Assembly (NCBI RefSeq): GCF_905171765.1
Contig: NC_053391.1
Location: 268,264,771-268,328,770 of the forward strand
Reading direction: 5' to 3'
Source: Bufo bufo
Taxonomy: Eukaryota; Chordata; Amphibia; Anura; Bufonidae
DNA: 64,000 nucleotides
The notes beneath the pieces are model-generated. The model had not been told where the DNA came from. It saw only the letters and a list, made by a program, of their open reading frames with translations, and did not search any database. Each line of letters starts with the position of its first letter. The stretch's first letter is position 1. Positions 20,444 through 31,398 of this stretch are shown here, in pieces. The position numbers were made by a program, and so were the translations under genes.

Positions 20444-22708
20444 TTAGTAGTCCATGGAAGTGTGGTACTCCCTGAAGCAACCGTCAATGCAGAGGCCCGG
20501 ATGATCAAGGCACGTGTCACAATGAGTAGTGTTGTCCTTCCTTATCCCCCTCCTGCGACACACTCTGCACCTTTTTTGGGTCCGTCCCTTCTTTCCAGTA
20601 TGGGGGACCACACCTGGAAAGTGTTGGCCAGGGACGATCTGGGTGCCTCCAGTTTCCGAGGTACTCCGGCCTGCTCTTTCCCAGTCCGAAAAGATCAGGG
20701 CCTTGAGGACTGCCTCATAGAACTGAAGGAATGTCCCTGTGTTGCTAGCGCTCTGGGACAGCACAAAAGAGTTGTACAAGGCAACCTGCACCAAGTAGAC
20801 CGGAACTTTTTTGTACCATGCCCGGGTTTTGCGCATGGCGTTATATGGCTTGAGGACTTGATCAGAGAGATCAAAGCCTCCCATATACCGATTGTAGTCG
20901 ACGATACAATCGGGCTTGAGGACCGTTGCCGCGGTACCTCGCACAGGGACAGGGGTGATGCCGTTACCATGAATTGTGGACAGTACAAGGACATCCCTCT
21001 CGTCCTTATATCTGACCAGCAACAGGTTTTCACTGGTAAGGGCATGGGTCTCACCCCTGGGGATAGGTACCTGGAGGGGGTGGGCAGGGAGGCCGCGTTG
21101 ATTTTTACGCACAGTCCCACAAGTGGACGTCGATCTGGCGGTAAGGGACTGAAACAAGGGGATACTAGTATAAAAGTTATCCAAGTACAGGTGATAACCT
21201 TTATCTAGCAGTGGGTGCATAAGGTCCCACACAAGTTTCCCGCTAACACCCAGAGTGGGGGGACATTCTGGGGGTTGAATACGAGAATCTCGCCCTTCGT
21301 ACACATGAAACTTTAAGTGTACCCTGAGGTACTCTCACAAAGTTTGTACAGCTTCACGCCATACCTCGCCCGCTTTGAGGGAACATACTGGCGGAAAATG
21401 AGTCTCCCCTTGAACACAATGAGAGACTCATCAACCGTGACATCCCTTCCAGGTACATAGGCCTGTACAAATTTGGCCCTAAAGTGATCGATGACCGGCC
21501 TGATTTTGTACAGGCGGTCATAGGCAGGATCACCTTTGGGGGGACATGCTGCATTATCTGAATAATGCAGGCATTTCCGGATGGCCTCAAACCGGGCACG
21601 TGTCATGGCCGTACTGTAAAGTGGGGTCTGGTAGAGGACGTCCCCACTCCAGTAATGCCTGACACTAGGTTTCTTGACTAGGCCCATGTGCAGCACAAGG
21701 CCCCAAAATGTCCCCATCTCGGCTGCACTGACCGGGGTCCAGCCACCGGGCATAGCCAAAAAGGAGCCCGGGTGTTGAGCAACAAACTGTTGGGCGTACA
21801 GGTTTGTTTGCTCCACCATTAGATTTACAAAGTGGTCACTGAAAAAAAGACTAAAGTAGTCGTATTCAGTAAAGCCCACTGTGGAAATCTGGATTCCTGG
21901 TTGGCCTACAAAATCAGGAATCACAGGCTCATAACGCTCTGGGGTACACCAGACAAGTTCACCGGCAGGGAACTCCGGTGGATTTAAAGAGGACCTTTCA
22001 CCATAATAAAACCTCTAAACTAACTATACAGACGCGTAGAGCGGCGCCCAGGGATCCCCCTGCACTTACTGTTATACCTGGGCGCCGCTCCGTTCTCCGG
22101 TTATAGCCTCCGGTATCTTCATAGTTAGGCTCCACCCAGGGGAACCTGCCGGCGTCTCATTCTTCCATGCTGTAGGGCTGGCCAATCGCAGCGCTCAGCT
22201 CATAGCCTGAGAGAAAAAAAAACTCTCAGGCTATGAGCTGAGCGCTGCGATTGGCCAGCGCTACAGCATAGGAGAAAGAGACGGCGTCAGGTTCCCCTGG
22301 GTGGAGCCTAACTATGAAGATACCGGAGGCTATAACCGGAGAACGGAGCGGCGCCCGGGGATAATAGTAAGTGCAGGGAGATCCCTGGGCGCCGCTCTAC
22401 ACGTCTGTATAGTTAGTTTAGAGGTTTTATTATGGTGTAAAGGTCCTCTTTAACTGGTGGGCCAGAAAACTAGTACGAGCCCCAGAGCTGCTCGTACTAG
22501 GATGGGCCACAGGTTCCCTAGCATGGAGGTCCCCTTGCTCCGTCTGGCGGCGTCTCCGCCGCCTTGGGGGCTCATTATCATTGCTAGATGATGAGGAGGA
22601 CGCGGATGACAACAGGAAAGTAGGGGCATCCTCGTCCTCACTAGGACTCTCAGACTCGGAGGCAAGCTGGGCGTATGCCTCCACGGCCGAGAACATCCGG
22701 CGGGCCAT
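20444..22708 (-). pseudogene. PB-2 piggyBac transposase, frameshifted and MITE-interrupted
   Basis: It starts at 22708 (MARRMFSAVEAYAQL, an acidic piggyBac N-terminus), is interrupted at 22449-21988 by a TTAA MITE, resumes in frame at 21987, and loses one base near 21310 before continuing to the stop at 20444. The catalytic aspartates are visible in VTVDESL, HLYLDNFYTS and GGFDLSDQ. The C-terminal cysteine-rich domain (KRCRVCRRRG ... CDTCLDHPGLC ... CFREYH) is complete. Total length without the MITE is about 600 residues, normal for the family. In the family this enzyme cuts at TTAA and leaves no scar. Only the frameshift and MITE separate it from an open gene. Confidence 0.9.
21988..22449. 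mobile_element. Foldback MITE (462 bp) inside the PB-2 transposase
   Basis: It is flanked by TTAA (21984-21987, 22450-22453). The whole element is a near-perfect palindrome: arms 21988-22215 and 22222-22449, ends AGAGGACCTTTCACC and inverse, centre at an A-rich loop near 22218. It has no coding capacity. Its removal restores the transposase frame exactly. The TTAA target and mobile ends make piggyBac-type mobilisation likely. Confidence 0.9.
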
Positions 22709-23745
22709 GGGGGAGTGTGTGTCTGCGTGTGTGTAAATCTTTATTCAGTGTGCGTGTGGGCACGGGTGTTCGCGGACTCATCCCTAAATCTAACAGACAA
22801 AAAAAAAAAAGACAAACAAAAAAAAGTGCAAAAAATGTGAAAAAAAATTTACTAAAAAATTCAAAACCGCTGATCAACCGTCCAAAGTTGATCAGCAGTG
22901 GGGTGTGCGATGCGCTAACAGTGGCCGGACGCTAAGAGTGCCGGCCACAGTCAGCGTACGCACAAAAAAAAAAACTGCCTGCACACCAAAAAAGTTGTGG
23001 GGGGGGGGGCAAGCTGCAGCACCCCTGGGGGGTCTAGGGTCACACAGCTGTGCTGTAGACCCCAGACACCCGATTTAGGGTGATGCAATCACAACCTTTT
23101 TTTTTTTTTTTTTTTTACTTCCACTAACTTTCCCTTTACTATCCCTGCCTAACCCAACCTTTCCCTAGCCTTTCCCTATGTACCTGATTGAACAGATGGG
23201 GGGTGCTTGGGCACAGATCGGGTGCTGGGCACAGATGGGGTGATGCCTGGACAGATGGGGGGTGCTGATATGCGACGACGTGCTCTCTCCTCGGCTCCCG
23301 GACACAAAAGGAGGAGGAGAGGAGCGCTGCTATGATTTGAACCTCCCGCCGCCCGCCCACCTACTAATAAGAGCCGATCCGGAGAGGTGGTGTCACTATC
23401 ACCTCTCAGGATGGCAGGATGGTGATTGGTGGTGTACTATCACACCATCGATCACCATTCTGTTCCGGGTTATCGGGTCCTCAGAGACCCGAATAACCCG
23501 GAAACGCAGCAAACCGCAGGTCTGAATTGACTTGCGGTTTGCTCCGATCGCCTACACGGGTGGGTCACAGGACCACCCGCCGCATTGTCCCCAGGTGCCT
23601 GCTCAATGATTTGAGCAGGCACTGGGTTCCGATACCCACCCGCCCTGCTGCGGTGATCGAAAATACACAGGTTGTACAGGTACGCCCTGTGTCCTTAAGT
23701 ACCAGGACATTAGGGCGTACCTGTACGCCCTGTGTCCTAAAGAGG
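22709..23745. other. PB-2 noncoding right arm
   Basis: This is sequence between the transposase start and the right terminus. It includes homopolymer runs (A at 22800-22812, G at 23001-23010, T at 23097-23116), a short tandem stretch of GATGGGGGGTGCT units (23194-23270), and terminal hairpins built from GGGCGTACCTGTACGCCC (23713-23730). No gene is recognised. Confidence 0.5.
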
Positions 23746-24600
23746 TTAAAAGCGGTCAGGGTGACGATGGAAAGGGTTCAGAGATCTGCTCTGGATAAAA
23801 TGTTTTCTGGGTTAGAGGAAAGGAAAAAGAGGGTGTTCCCAGTACATAAAAATCTGCATTCATTTAATATTAAGAGAATGGAAAAAGCCAAAAACCATTA
23901 AAAAGAGATGACCTTTGATGACCAAAATCTGAACCTCCTTTTAAACTGTCCTAAAACAGACTTTTCACTTTCCAAGTTAGCAAAAGGTTCTTCCCTACCA
24001 TTTAAAGACACAGAATCTCTTCGTGATCCCATGGACCAAAATGTAGATACTAATCTTAGGAAAACTTGTGATGCAGCGGCATCTCTGTTTAAAACTAATA
24101 TCGCAGGGACGTCAGTTGCCAGGTTCCTTAAAAGCTGGTTGATTCATTTGGAGTCTCTATTAAAATCAAACACGCCATATGAAAATTTTACAGAGTCTTT
24201 TCCCTTGTTATTAAAAGCCGTAGACTTTTTATAGGACACTTCGGCGGACTCGGTTAGGCTTGGTGCCAGGACCACGGCTTTAGCCAACAGAGCTAGAAGA
24301 GCGCTAAGGCTGAAATCATGGTCAGGGAATGTTAGCTCTAAATCTAGACTCTGTAGTTTTCCCTTCTATGGCGAGCTATTGTTTGGGAAAGATCTAGAAA
24401 AAATTCTTGAGAAGGCTTCCGATTCAAAGAAAAGCTTCCCAGGAGAAAAGAAAAACCCAATTTTTTTGTTTCAAGAAGACGGATAGGTTTCAGAACAAAA
24501 AAGGGAAAACGGAAGGATGGAGATCCAGCAAAAAAAAAAAAGGGAAAGGATTTCTTTTTAATTCTCGCAATATCGACCCTTCCAAAAAAAGATGCCACAG
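23746..24600 (+). pseudogene. DIRS gag, C-terminal part
   Basis: The frame continues from 18595 after PB-2. KAVRVTMERVQRSALDKMF (23748 onward) is followed by frames containing SLRDPMDQNVDTNLRKTCDAA and AARTFVARFLKSWL-like helices, characteristic of the helical part of DIRS Gag. Several stops and frame changes break it, including poly(A) and poly(T) tracts at 24470-24545. It would form the capsid-like particle of the retrotransposon. Confidence 0.6.
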
Positions 24601-25545
24601 GTCCAATGGGAGGAAGAGTGAGAAAGTTTGTGAAAGCTTGGAAGCCCTTTACTCCAAGCCCTTGGTTGATAAATGTTCTTTCTCAGGTGTACAGGATTCT
24701 CTTTCTCAATGTTACTGCCGCAACCTTTGTGGTCACTCCAGTCCAGAGCTCCCAGCCTCTTCAACTCTGTTTGGAGCAGGGAATTCTGGATCTAGTCAAA
24801 ATGGAAGTTCTGGTGCCTGTACCATCAAATCAGATCAGCCTAAGTTTTTACTCTACAGTGTTCAAACCGAACGTAAAATTGCATCTCATCATACATCTAA
24901 AAAATTCAACAAATCGATAACATACGAAAAGTTCAAAATGGAATCGATCAAGTCCACGATAAACATTTTACAGGAAGGGATCTTCCTACAGTACAATCCT
25001 TAGATCTGAAGGATGCATATTTCCATATACCCATCCATCAGAATCATCAAGAATATCTAAGAATAGCGGTGTGGATTCAGGGACGGATAAGCCATTTTCA
25101 ATTTCAAGCCCTTCCCTTCGGTGTAACTACAGCTCCTATGCTATTTACAAAAATAATGTTGGAGATGGTCTCATCCCTGAGAAGAGAGAATTGTCCTGGT
25201 AATACCTTACTTAGATGATCTTTTAATATTAGGCGACTCCAAATCAGATCTGGAAAACAATCTGTTAAAAACCTGTCACAGATTAGAAGATCTGGGCTGG
25301 ATAATAAACTGGGAGAAATCTCAGATTCTTCCGACACAAAGAATCGTTTTTTAGGCATATTCTTGGACTCTATCAGACAGATGTGCTTCCTGCCAGAGGG
25401 CAAGATTCAGAAAATCCAATCCCAGATAATAAGTTTCGAAAGGAAAAAGTCCTATACCATTCGACAAACTATAGCCCTCATTGGGTCTCTAACAGCTTGT
25501 ATCCCATTAGTAAAATGGCTCCAATTGCATTCCAGACTTCTTAAG
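24601..25545 (+). pseudogene. DIRS reverse transcriptase, N-terminal part
   Basis: GGRVRKFVKAWKPF opens the RT region (about 24606). Downstream are SLDLKDAYFHIPIH (about 25000-25040), FQALPFGVTTAPMLFTKI and the active-site YLDD at 25208-25219, all in the order of DIRS RTs. Frames shift at least three times. The RT copies element RNA into DNA that is later integrated by the element's tyrosine recombinase. A foldback repeat interrupts the domain at about 25546. Confidence 0.8.
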
Positions 25546-25940
25546 ATGCAAAATAGTCGTGGAGCCCCAGTTATAGGTCTTCAACACAGTGATAGCCAGA
25601 TATCCCTCAAAGGAAGGAAAACCGAGCAAAGGGGTGTCCCCATTACAGAGATCACCAAATCCACCAGCTTGTAAAAGAGCGGGATCTTGACATAGGGGCC
25701 ACTTAATATGGTGGATTTGGGGATCTCTGTAATGGGGACACCCCTTTGCTCGGTTTTCCTTCCTTTGAGTGATATCTGGCTATCACTGTGTTAAAGACCC
25801 ATAACTGGGGCTCCACAACTATTTTGCATATTACTGTTTCCCAGGGAGCTTTGCACTTTGGATTGCTGTGTCGAGACTCTTAAATAAGGCTCTACAGTGT
25901 TTTCTGTAGCTGGTCTCCCTAAGATCAGCCATTGTTTTGT
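25546..25940. repeat. Foldback repeat inserted in DIRS RT
   Basis: GCAAAATAGTCGTGGAGCCC (25549-25568) is inverted at about 25820-25840. The arms enclose an inverted copy of AAGGAAGGAAAACCGAGCAA (about 25613-25632) against 25750-25770. 25841-25940 is extra noncoding sequence of the same insertion. DIRS coding similarity resumes at about 25940. Exact ends and target duplication are not clear, so I do not assign a class. Confidence 0.65.
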
Positions 25941-26936
25941 TTGAGACCTCTTAAGAGGCATATGTTGCTACATTGGGACTGGAGACAATAGTCGTTGGAC
26001 AAGTTGATAATAATTCCGGAGGATATCATCTTATCTCTGGGTTGGTGGGAAGCAAGACACAATCTCTAAACCGGAGTTCCATGGGTTGTGAGGAATCCGT
26101 TAATTCTTACCACGGACGCCAGCCTCTGGGGTTGGGGGGCTCATCTATGGGGTCTGTCAACCCAGGGGGAATGGTCACAGGCACTGAGGAAGCAGTCATC
26201 CAACTACAGAGAACTAAGGGCTGTTTGGGAATCCCTGACTTACTTCACGGAAGAGCTGAGGGGGTTCAATGTTCAAATCAGATCGGACAACAAGACAGTA
26301 GTGGCATACATAAAACATCAGGGAGGTACAAAAGAGCAAAATTCTACAGTCCCTAACCAACAGTTTTTTTTTTTTTATGGGCAGAAAAAAAATGTCAACT
26401 CCCTGTCAGCAGTCTTCTTAAAGGGGAACTCAAAATATGAAGGCGGATTTTTTTAAGCCAGAAAAAGCTGGATCCACGGGAGGGGCGTCTGAAAGAGGAA
26501 ATATTCAACTTTCTATTCCAGAGATGGGGGTTACCACAAATAGATCTATTTGCAAACAAAAACAACGCAAAGGTACCAATCTATTACTCCTTGGATCTAA
26601 GGGACAAAGAGAGTGCAGGAACAGATGCCAGATGCACTAGCGATTCAGTGGAATTTCAATCTATCATATTGCTTTCCGCCGCTGCCTCTAATACCGAGAG
26701 TCTTAACAAAAATACGAGAATACAGGGCAAACATTATTCTAATAGCACTAGACTGGTCGAGAAAGTCATGGTACCCGCTCCTGTCAAGAATGTCCAAAGA
26801 AGAACCCCGGGGTTTTGCCGTGGTCCCAGGACCTTCTAATGCAGGGCCCAGTTTCTCATCCAAAAGTGGCAAGTCTGGATCCTGAAAAGTTAATTTTTAC
26901 ATCCAAGGGCCTTTCGGATTCTGTGGTTAGCATTAT
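25941..26936 (+). pseudogene. DIRS RNase H and downstream region
   Basis: LTTDASLWGWGAHL (about 26103-26144) and QIRSDNKTVVAYIKHQGGT (about 26275-26330) are the DIRS RNase H signatures with catalytic aspartates. Later blocks (NLSYCFPPLPLIPRVLTKI near 26660, HPKVASLDPEK near 26850) are the conserved link to the tyrosine recombinase. Two frames are used, so it is broken. Similarity stops near 26937 at an insertion. Confidence 0.8.
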
Positions 26937-27101
26937 GTTAGCCCTCATCAAAACCGATGACTGGGAAATGTTTACGCAAAATGTTGCAGACAAGGGGATA
27001 TTCGACACTATAATTTGTGACAAAGTCACAGGTTCACTCAAATTTCGAACACAAAATCGATCACATTTTCTTCTCTTATATTTTTCTTATGGGTTTGCTT
27101 C

Positions 27102-27740
27102 ATGCTCTTGGTTTTGCGTAAACATTTCCCAGTCATCGATTTTGATGAGGGTTGGGAAGATATTGCAGAGGCAGGCATTAAATGCATAGCGAAGAAAGCA
27201 CCGACTATTGGACAAAAAGTAAGTCCCAGCTTATTTTCGGAGAACGCTATCTGTGAACCAGTTTGGCCGACTACAAAGGGCAATTTCAAATGTGGAAGCA
27301 AAAAGTGTATCTGCTGTTCTCATATGTCAGTTAGTAAAAACATTGTATCTACATCGAATGGCAGTACACATCAACTGCGACAATATATTAATTGCAATAC
27401 AGAATATGTTGTGTATGTCATTACTTGTCAAATTTGCGCGTTGCAATATGTGGGATGTACTATGAACCAGCTCAAGGTAAGAATTCGCAAACACTTGAGT
27501 GATATCCCGCATATTTCAACACGAAATGTATCAGCAGCCACCTCACACTTTGCGATAGTCCATAAAGGCGATACCGCTGCGTTTTTTGTGCAGGGTATTG
27601 AAAGAGTTACCACACCAATTAGAGGGGGAGATCGTAGACAGAAACATTTTAGTAGAGGGACATACTGGATGTTTAATCTTGGAACATGTATACCTAAGGG
27701 GTTGAATAGAAAGCATGACTTAACCCTACAATATAAATGA
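27102..27740 (+). pseudogene. PLE-2 linker and GIY-YIG endonuclease, 5' truncated
   Basis: This 212-codon open frame starts inside the RT thumb/linker (LRKHFPVIDFDEGW). It carries the cysteine cluster CGSKKCICC (zinc-binding linker of PLEs), then VVYVITCQICALQYVGCT (GIY and YIG elements), the arginine helix LKVRIRKHL, and WMFNLGTCIPKGLN. The glutamate expected before the WMF motif is Gly-Thr here, so the nuclease is probably inactive. The RT core is absent. Confidence 0.8.
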
Positions 27741-27899
27741 TATATTTTTCATCAGTATTAAGTCTCCGTTCCACTTGACTGAATCTCCCCTTTGTCAAAG
27801 TTTGACCAGCCATCAGGTGCTGATTCCAGGTGGTGGGAATTATTCAATTAAGTGGGCATGTCTCATGCCTGTGTATAAAATGGAGGTTTTTAAGTCTAT

Positions 27900-27946
27900 T
27901 TGTTTGTCTTGATGAAGGGCTAAGATGTTGTAAACGCGTCACAGCA
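27900..27946 (+). ncRNA. Degenerate hammerhead ribozyme motif (PLE-2)
   Basis: CTTGATGA (27908-27915) and TAAACGCGTC (27931-27940) occupy hammerhead core positions. Flanking TTTG..TGT and ACAG..CAAA can form stem I. The core has an extra or substituted U and lacks the GAA guanine, so activity is unlikely. Confidence 0.45.
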
Positions 27947-28049
27947 AAGTGTCCTATTTGATGTCGGATTTTATGGAAGTCGAATAAAAGCATTTTTATT
28001 AAGAGGAGCTGGAATCCATTGTTTTTTCAAACCTTACACTATGTATCTT

Positions 28050-28387
28050 TATATATGCATATACAGCTCAGCTACATGTGTCTTCTCCAGTCCCCTAACA
28101 TCACTTTGGCTGAATGGCTTCCTATACAGCCCTGCTACATCTTTATTCTACTCCCCCACTAGCACTGTGTCTGAAAAGCTTCATATACAGCTCTGCTACA
28201 TCTGTCTGTTTATCTCTTCAACCAGCACTGTGTCAGAACAGCCGCATATTCAGCTCTGCTAAATCTGTTTCTCTCTTCCACCAGCATTGATGCTGACCTG
28301 CCAAATATACAGCTCTGCTACATCTGTCTATTCCCTTCCCCATTAGAACTGTGTCTGAACAGCAGCGTATTCAGCTCTGCTACATCC
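28050..28387 (+). repeat. Degenerate tandem repeat, about 60-70-bp units
   Basis: The block ATACAGCTCTGCTACATCTG recurs with changes near 28065, 28130, 28190, 28250, 28310 and 28370, separated by TCTTCAACCAGCACTGTGTC-like sequence. It leads directly into the 20-bp minisatellite. Confidence 0.75.
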
Positions 28388-29150
28388 ATCAGCCCCATAT
28401 GCCTCAAACAGCCCCCCATATGCCTCCATATGCCTCAAACAGCCCCCCATATGCCCCCATATGCCTCAAACAGCCCCCATATGCCTCAAACAGCCCCCAT
28501 ATGCCTCCATAAGCCCCCATATGCCCCAAGCAGCCCCCCATATGCCTCAAGCAGCCCCTCATATGCCTCAAACAGCCCCATATGGCTTCATATGCCTCCA
28601 TCAGCCCCCATATGCCTCAAACAGCCCCCCATTTGCCTCCATCAGCCCCCCATATGCCTCCATCAGCCCCCGAATGCCTCCATATGCCTCAAACAGCCCC
28701 CCATATGCCTCAAACAGCCCCCTATGCCTCCATCAGCCCCCAAATACCTCAAACAGCCCCCCATATGCCTCAAACAGCCCCCATATGCCTCAAACAGCCC
28801 CCCATATGCCTCTATCAGCCCCATATGCCTCAAACAGCCCCCCAAAGTGCCTCCATCAGTCCCCAAAGTGCCTCAAACAGCCCCCATATGCCTCAAACAG
28901 CCCCCCATATGCCTCAAACAGCCCCCTATGCCTCCATCAGCCCCCAAATGCCTCAAACAGCCCCCATATGCCTCAAACAGCCCCCCCTATGCCTCTATCA
29001 GCCCCATATGCCTCCAACAGCCCCCCATATGCCTCCAACAGCCCCCAAATGCCTCAAACAGCCCCCCATATGCCTCAAACAGCCCCCCATATGCCTCAAA
29101 CAGCCCCCATATGCCTCCATCAGCCCCCAAAGTGCCTCTATCAGTCCCCA
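28388..29150 (+). repeat. Minisatellite of CATATGCCTCAAACAGCCCC units
   Basis: More than thirty units of 20-23 bp with CATCAGCCCC and AAACAGCCCC variants. Long open frames in three phases (e.g. 28461-29201) come only from the lack of stops in the unit and should not be called genes. Confidence 0.95.
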
Positions 29151-29607
29151 ATCATTGGTAGAATTGGTGGTGCATGTAAAAATAATACTCACCCCTTATA
29201 AAGTAGGGTCCCGGTCCTCCGCTGGCTCTCCAACGCTGTCCGGAGTCGTCTGAACTGTTCGGGCGGCCGCGCAGGACTATCTTCCTGTGTGCTGCTTTGG
29301 AGCCGCGCACGCGGCACGAAGGAAAATTGATCAGCGCATGCGCGGCCGCCCAACGTGCGCGCTCACTGTAAGTTAGAGAGGCCGGCCACTGGATCACCAG
29401 GGTAAGCTCTGCGCAAGCGCGGCCCATGGATGCGGCCGGCGATCGGTGGCCGTATCCATGGGCAGCGAATGTAAACAATAGAATTGGATTTTTCGTTTTT
29501 ACAAGAAAACCAAAGGATTTTGAAAATACAATATATTTAGAGAAACTCTCACTGGGGGGTATAGAATTGAATAAAACATGATCAAGAAGATGGGAATACC
29601 CCTTTAA
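29151..29607. other. GC-rich segment ending at a TTAA MITE-like terminus
   Basis: 29220-29460 is GC-rich with several GCGCATGCGC-like palindromes. The right side reads GATGGGAATACCCCTTTAA (TTAA at 29604-29607), which looks like a TTAA-class MITE end. I could not find the matching left end. DIRS coding resumes at once after the TTAA. Confidence 0.4.
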
Positions 29608-29768
29608 GTACTTTCTTATATTCAGATCTGGCCTCTCACCCATGGATCATTAGATTCATGAAGGGTGCTGACAGACTGATACCTAGACTAAGATCTATAG
29701 TTGCACCTTGGAACCTGAACTTGGTTCTTTCAGGTCTGACTATTCTCCAAAGAAAAAATTATTATTAG
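29608..29768 (+). pseudogene. DIRS tyrosine recombinase, N-terminal fragment
   Basis: The frame SHPWIIRFMKGADRLIPRL followed by APWNLNLVLSGLT matches the N-terminal part of DIRS tyrosine recombinases (consensus HPxVxRFxKG ... PPWdLnLVL). Similarity ends near 29741, and a TAG stops the frame at 29766-29768. The next recombinase piece is at 46329. Confidence 0.75.
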
Positions 29769-30097
29769 ATATACCAAGGGATAATTAGTGAACCACGTAG
29801 AAAATTTGTTTAAGTATCTCAGAGTAAGCGTGGTAATTAAAAGCTACCTTTAATATAAATCATAGACGGGTAAATGAGCAAAAATTGCCCGAGTGATAAG
29901 AAATATCAGGGGAGACTCACAACAAAATGAAAAAAGAAGCAAACATGGGAAGATAAAAATGGTATAGAAATCAGGAGATGGGGATAAGGGGAAACTATCC
30001 CTGTAACACCCTAAATGGTCCTATGCCCAGGGACACCCCCTGATGGTAGAGGTTCCCTGTCCTCATACCTAAATCTGATCCTTACCCTATTTTGACC

Positions 30098-30864
30098 CTA
30101 CATCAATGTATGATAATAAATAACACCCTTTGTTTTGCAGTTAATGAAATCCCTAATTGAGCAAGTACAACTGGTGACTGAGCAAGTTACGGTTTTTGTA
30201 GTGCAAATAAAGTTACAAGGCTTACAAGTTCCACATTTTAAGACCCCCAAAGGTTTTCTATCAAGCCAGATGCCCTCTCTCTTAGGGCCGGTGTAATGGA
30301 TATGCACCAAGCGATCTTGTAAGCTCCTACCCTTACTATAGGTAATCCGTGGGAAGGGGGAAACAGCCTTCGAGAGGTCAGGATCCATAGTTAGGATGGG
30401 CCAATAGGTCTTTAAAATGTTTCTGATTTCTCTATTAGCTACATCAAATGTGGAAATCAGGTGAATCAAATTGCCTTCTTTATTATCTCTCATTCTAGGC
30501 ACTAGGAGGTCTTTCCTGTTTCTTTGTTCCGCTAGCTGAAAGGCATCCCTTAGAATAGGTCAAGGGTATCCTCTCTGAAGGAGTCTATTTTGTAATTTTC
30601 TGGATTCTAGATGAAAATTTTCCTTATTGGAGCAGTTCCTGCGCATACGTAAGTATTATCCCTTAGGGATTCCTTTTTTAACTGCAGGGGGGTGATAACT
30701 ACTCCAATGGAGAATGTTATTGGTGGCGGTGGGTTTGCGAAACACAGAAGTGACAAGATTGTCACCAGATTTCTTAACCTCCACATCCAGAAACATGATA
30801 CATTCAGTCTGAATTTCAGATGTGAAACTCAGAGCGACATTATTATCATTGATGGTTTCAATGA
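30098..30864 (-). pseudogene. PLE-3 RT C-terminus and linker
   Basis: Reading leftward from 30864, the sequence encodes a VALSFTSEIQTECIMFLDVEV-like RT segment, then FRKPTATNNILHWSS, then linker motifs: ILKTYWPILTMDPDL, RITYSKGRSLQDRLV, CGTCKPC and FINCKTKGVIYY. The last is the start of the GIY motif, where the frame breaks into terminal repeat sequence at about 30118. The nuclease core is therefore absent. Stops and frame changes occur around 30503-30690. Confidence 0.75.
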
Positions 30865-30869
30865 ATCTG

Positions 30870-31398
30870 TGTCACGGAAGGTGTACAGAAAACTAGAAGA
30901 CACAAAATGGAGATCCGACTGACTGGATCCAAAACTAAGGAACCAAAGGGATAGCCCTGCAACAGACTTGGCTCTCTCCCTAACTGCTCAGCCTATGCAA
31001 AAATCTCAATGGTAGATGATCGCATATCCTCGTACCTCGACTGTATAACACCTGAACACCCTATAATAGTGAGGGGACACGACCACCGGCTCCTTACACT
31101 TGATACGGAGGGAGTCAGGGTCACCTGAGATCCAGCAAACAGGGAAATACAAATGAATGAACAAAACTTATCTGTAGAAGACTCAGTAGTAGCATCCAGC
31201 ATGTATACACTCCAGGAAGTTGTATAAACCGCAAAGTGATGCAGTATGGGAAGGGATTTAAAGGGATGCAATCAGTGCAACTACATGACAGCTGAGAGAG
31301 GCTAACGAGATGAGAAAATGAAAGCAAAACAAAAGGAACCTCAAGGAGGAGGTTCTGAAGGACGTCTGTCAGAGCTTCTCAGATGTCTGGTGGTGACA
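30870..31398 (-). repeat. Gypsy 3' LTR (529 bp)
   Basis: It matches the other LTR except for about 85-90 extra bases near 30898-30985 and a 10-base difference near 31255. Because the two LTRs of a new insertion start identical, these indels arose later or by template switching. Confidence 0.92.

Larger units (their letters stand above)
18596..23745 (-). mobile_element. piggyBac-family transposon PB-2 inserted in DIRS gag
   Basis: It is flanked by TTAA (18592-18595 and 23746-23749), with short terminal inverted repeats (CTCCTTAAGGGCACAG left, CCTCTTTAGGACACAG right). The interior has a long palindrome (about 18960-19645), two diverged direct copies of a GCACCGTTTTTATTTT block (19907 and 20227), a broken reverse-strand transposase (20444-22708) that itself contains a MITE, a noncoding stretch (22709-23260) and a hairpin-forming right end (23667-23745). 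Confidence 0.9.
26937..28030 (+). mobile_element. PLE-2 fragment with inverted 5' duplication
   Basis: A truncated forward PLE interrupts DIRS. Its 5' end has a small inverted duplication: CGATGACTGGGAAATG (about 26954-26969) is mirrored by CATTTCCCAGTCATCG near 27123-27138. The endonuclease end of the ORF follows, then a 3' terminal segment with a hammerhead-like motif (27900-27946) and an AATAAAAGC tail near 27985. Confidence 0.75.

Noticed and set aside
26417..26440. TTAAAGGGG as a MITE end
   Set aside because: The sequence encodes DIRS residues in frame (AVFLKG), so it is native DIRS.
28430..29253. Long overlapping proline/serine-rich forward ORFs (223-246 codons)
   Set aside because: They lie wholly in a 20-23-bp minisatellite without stops, and three phases are open at once.
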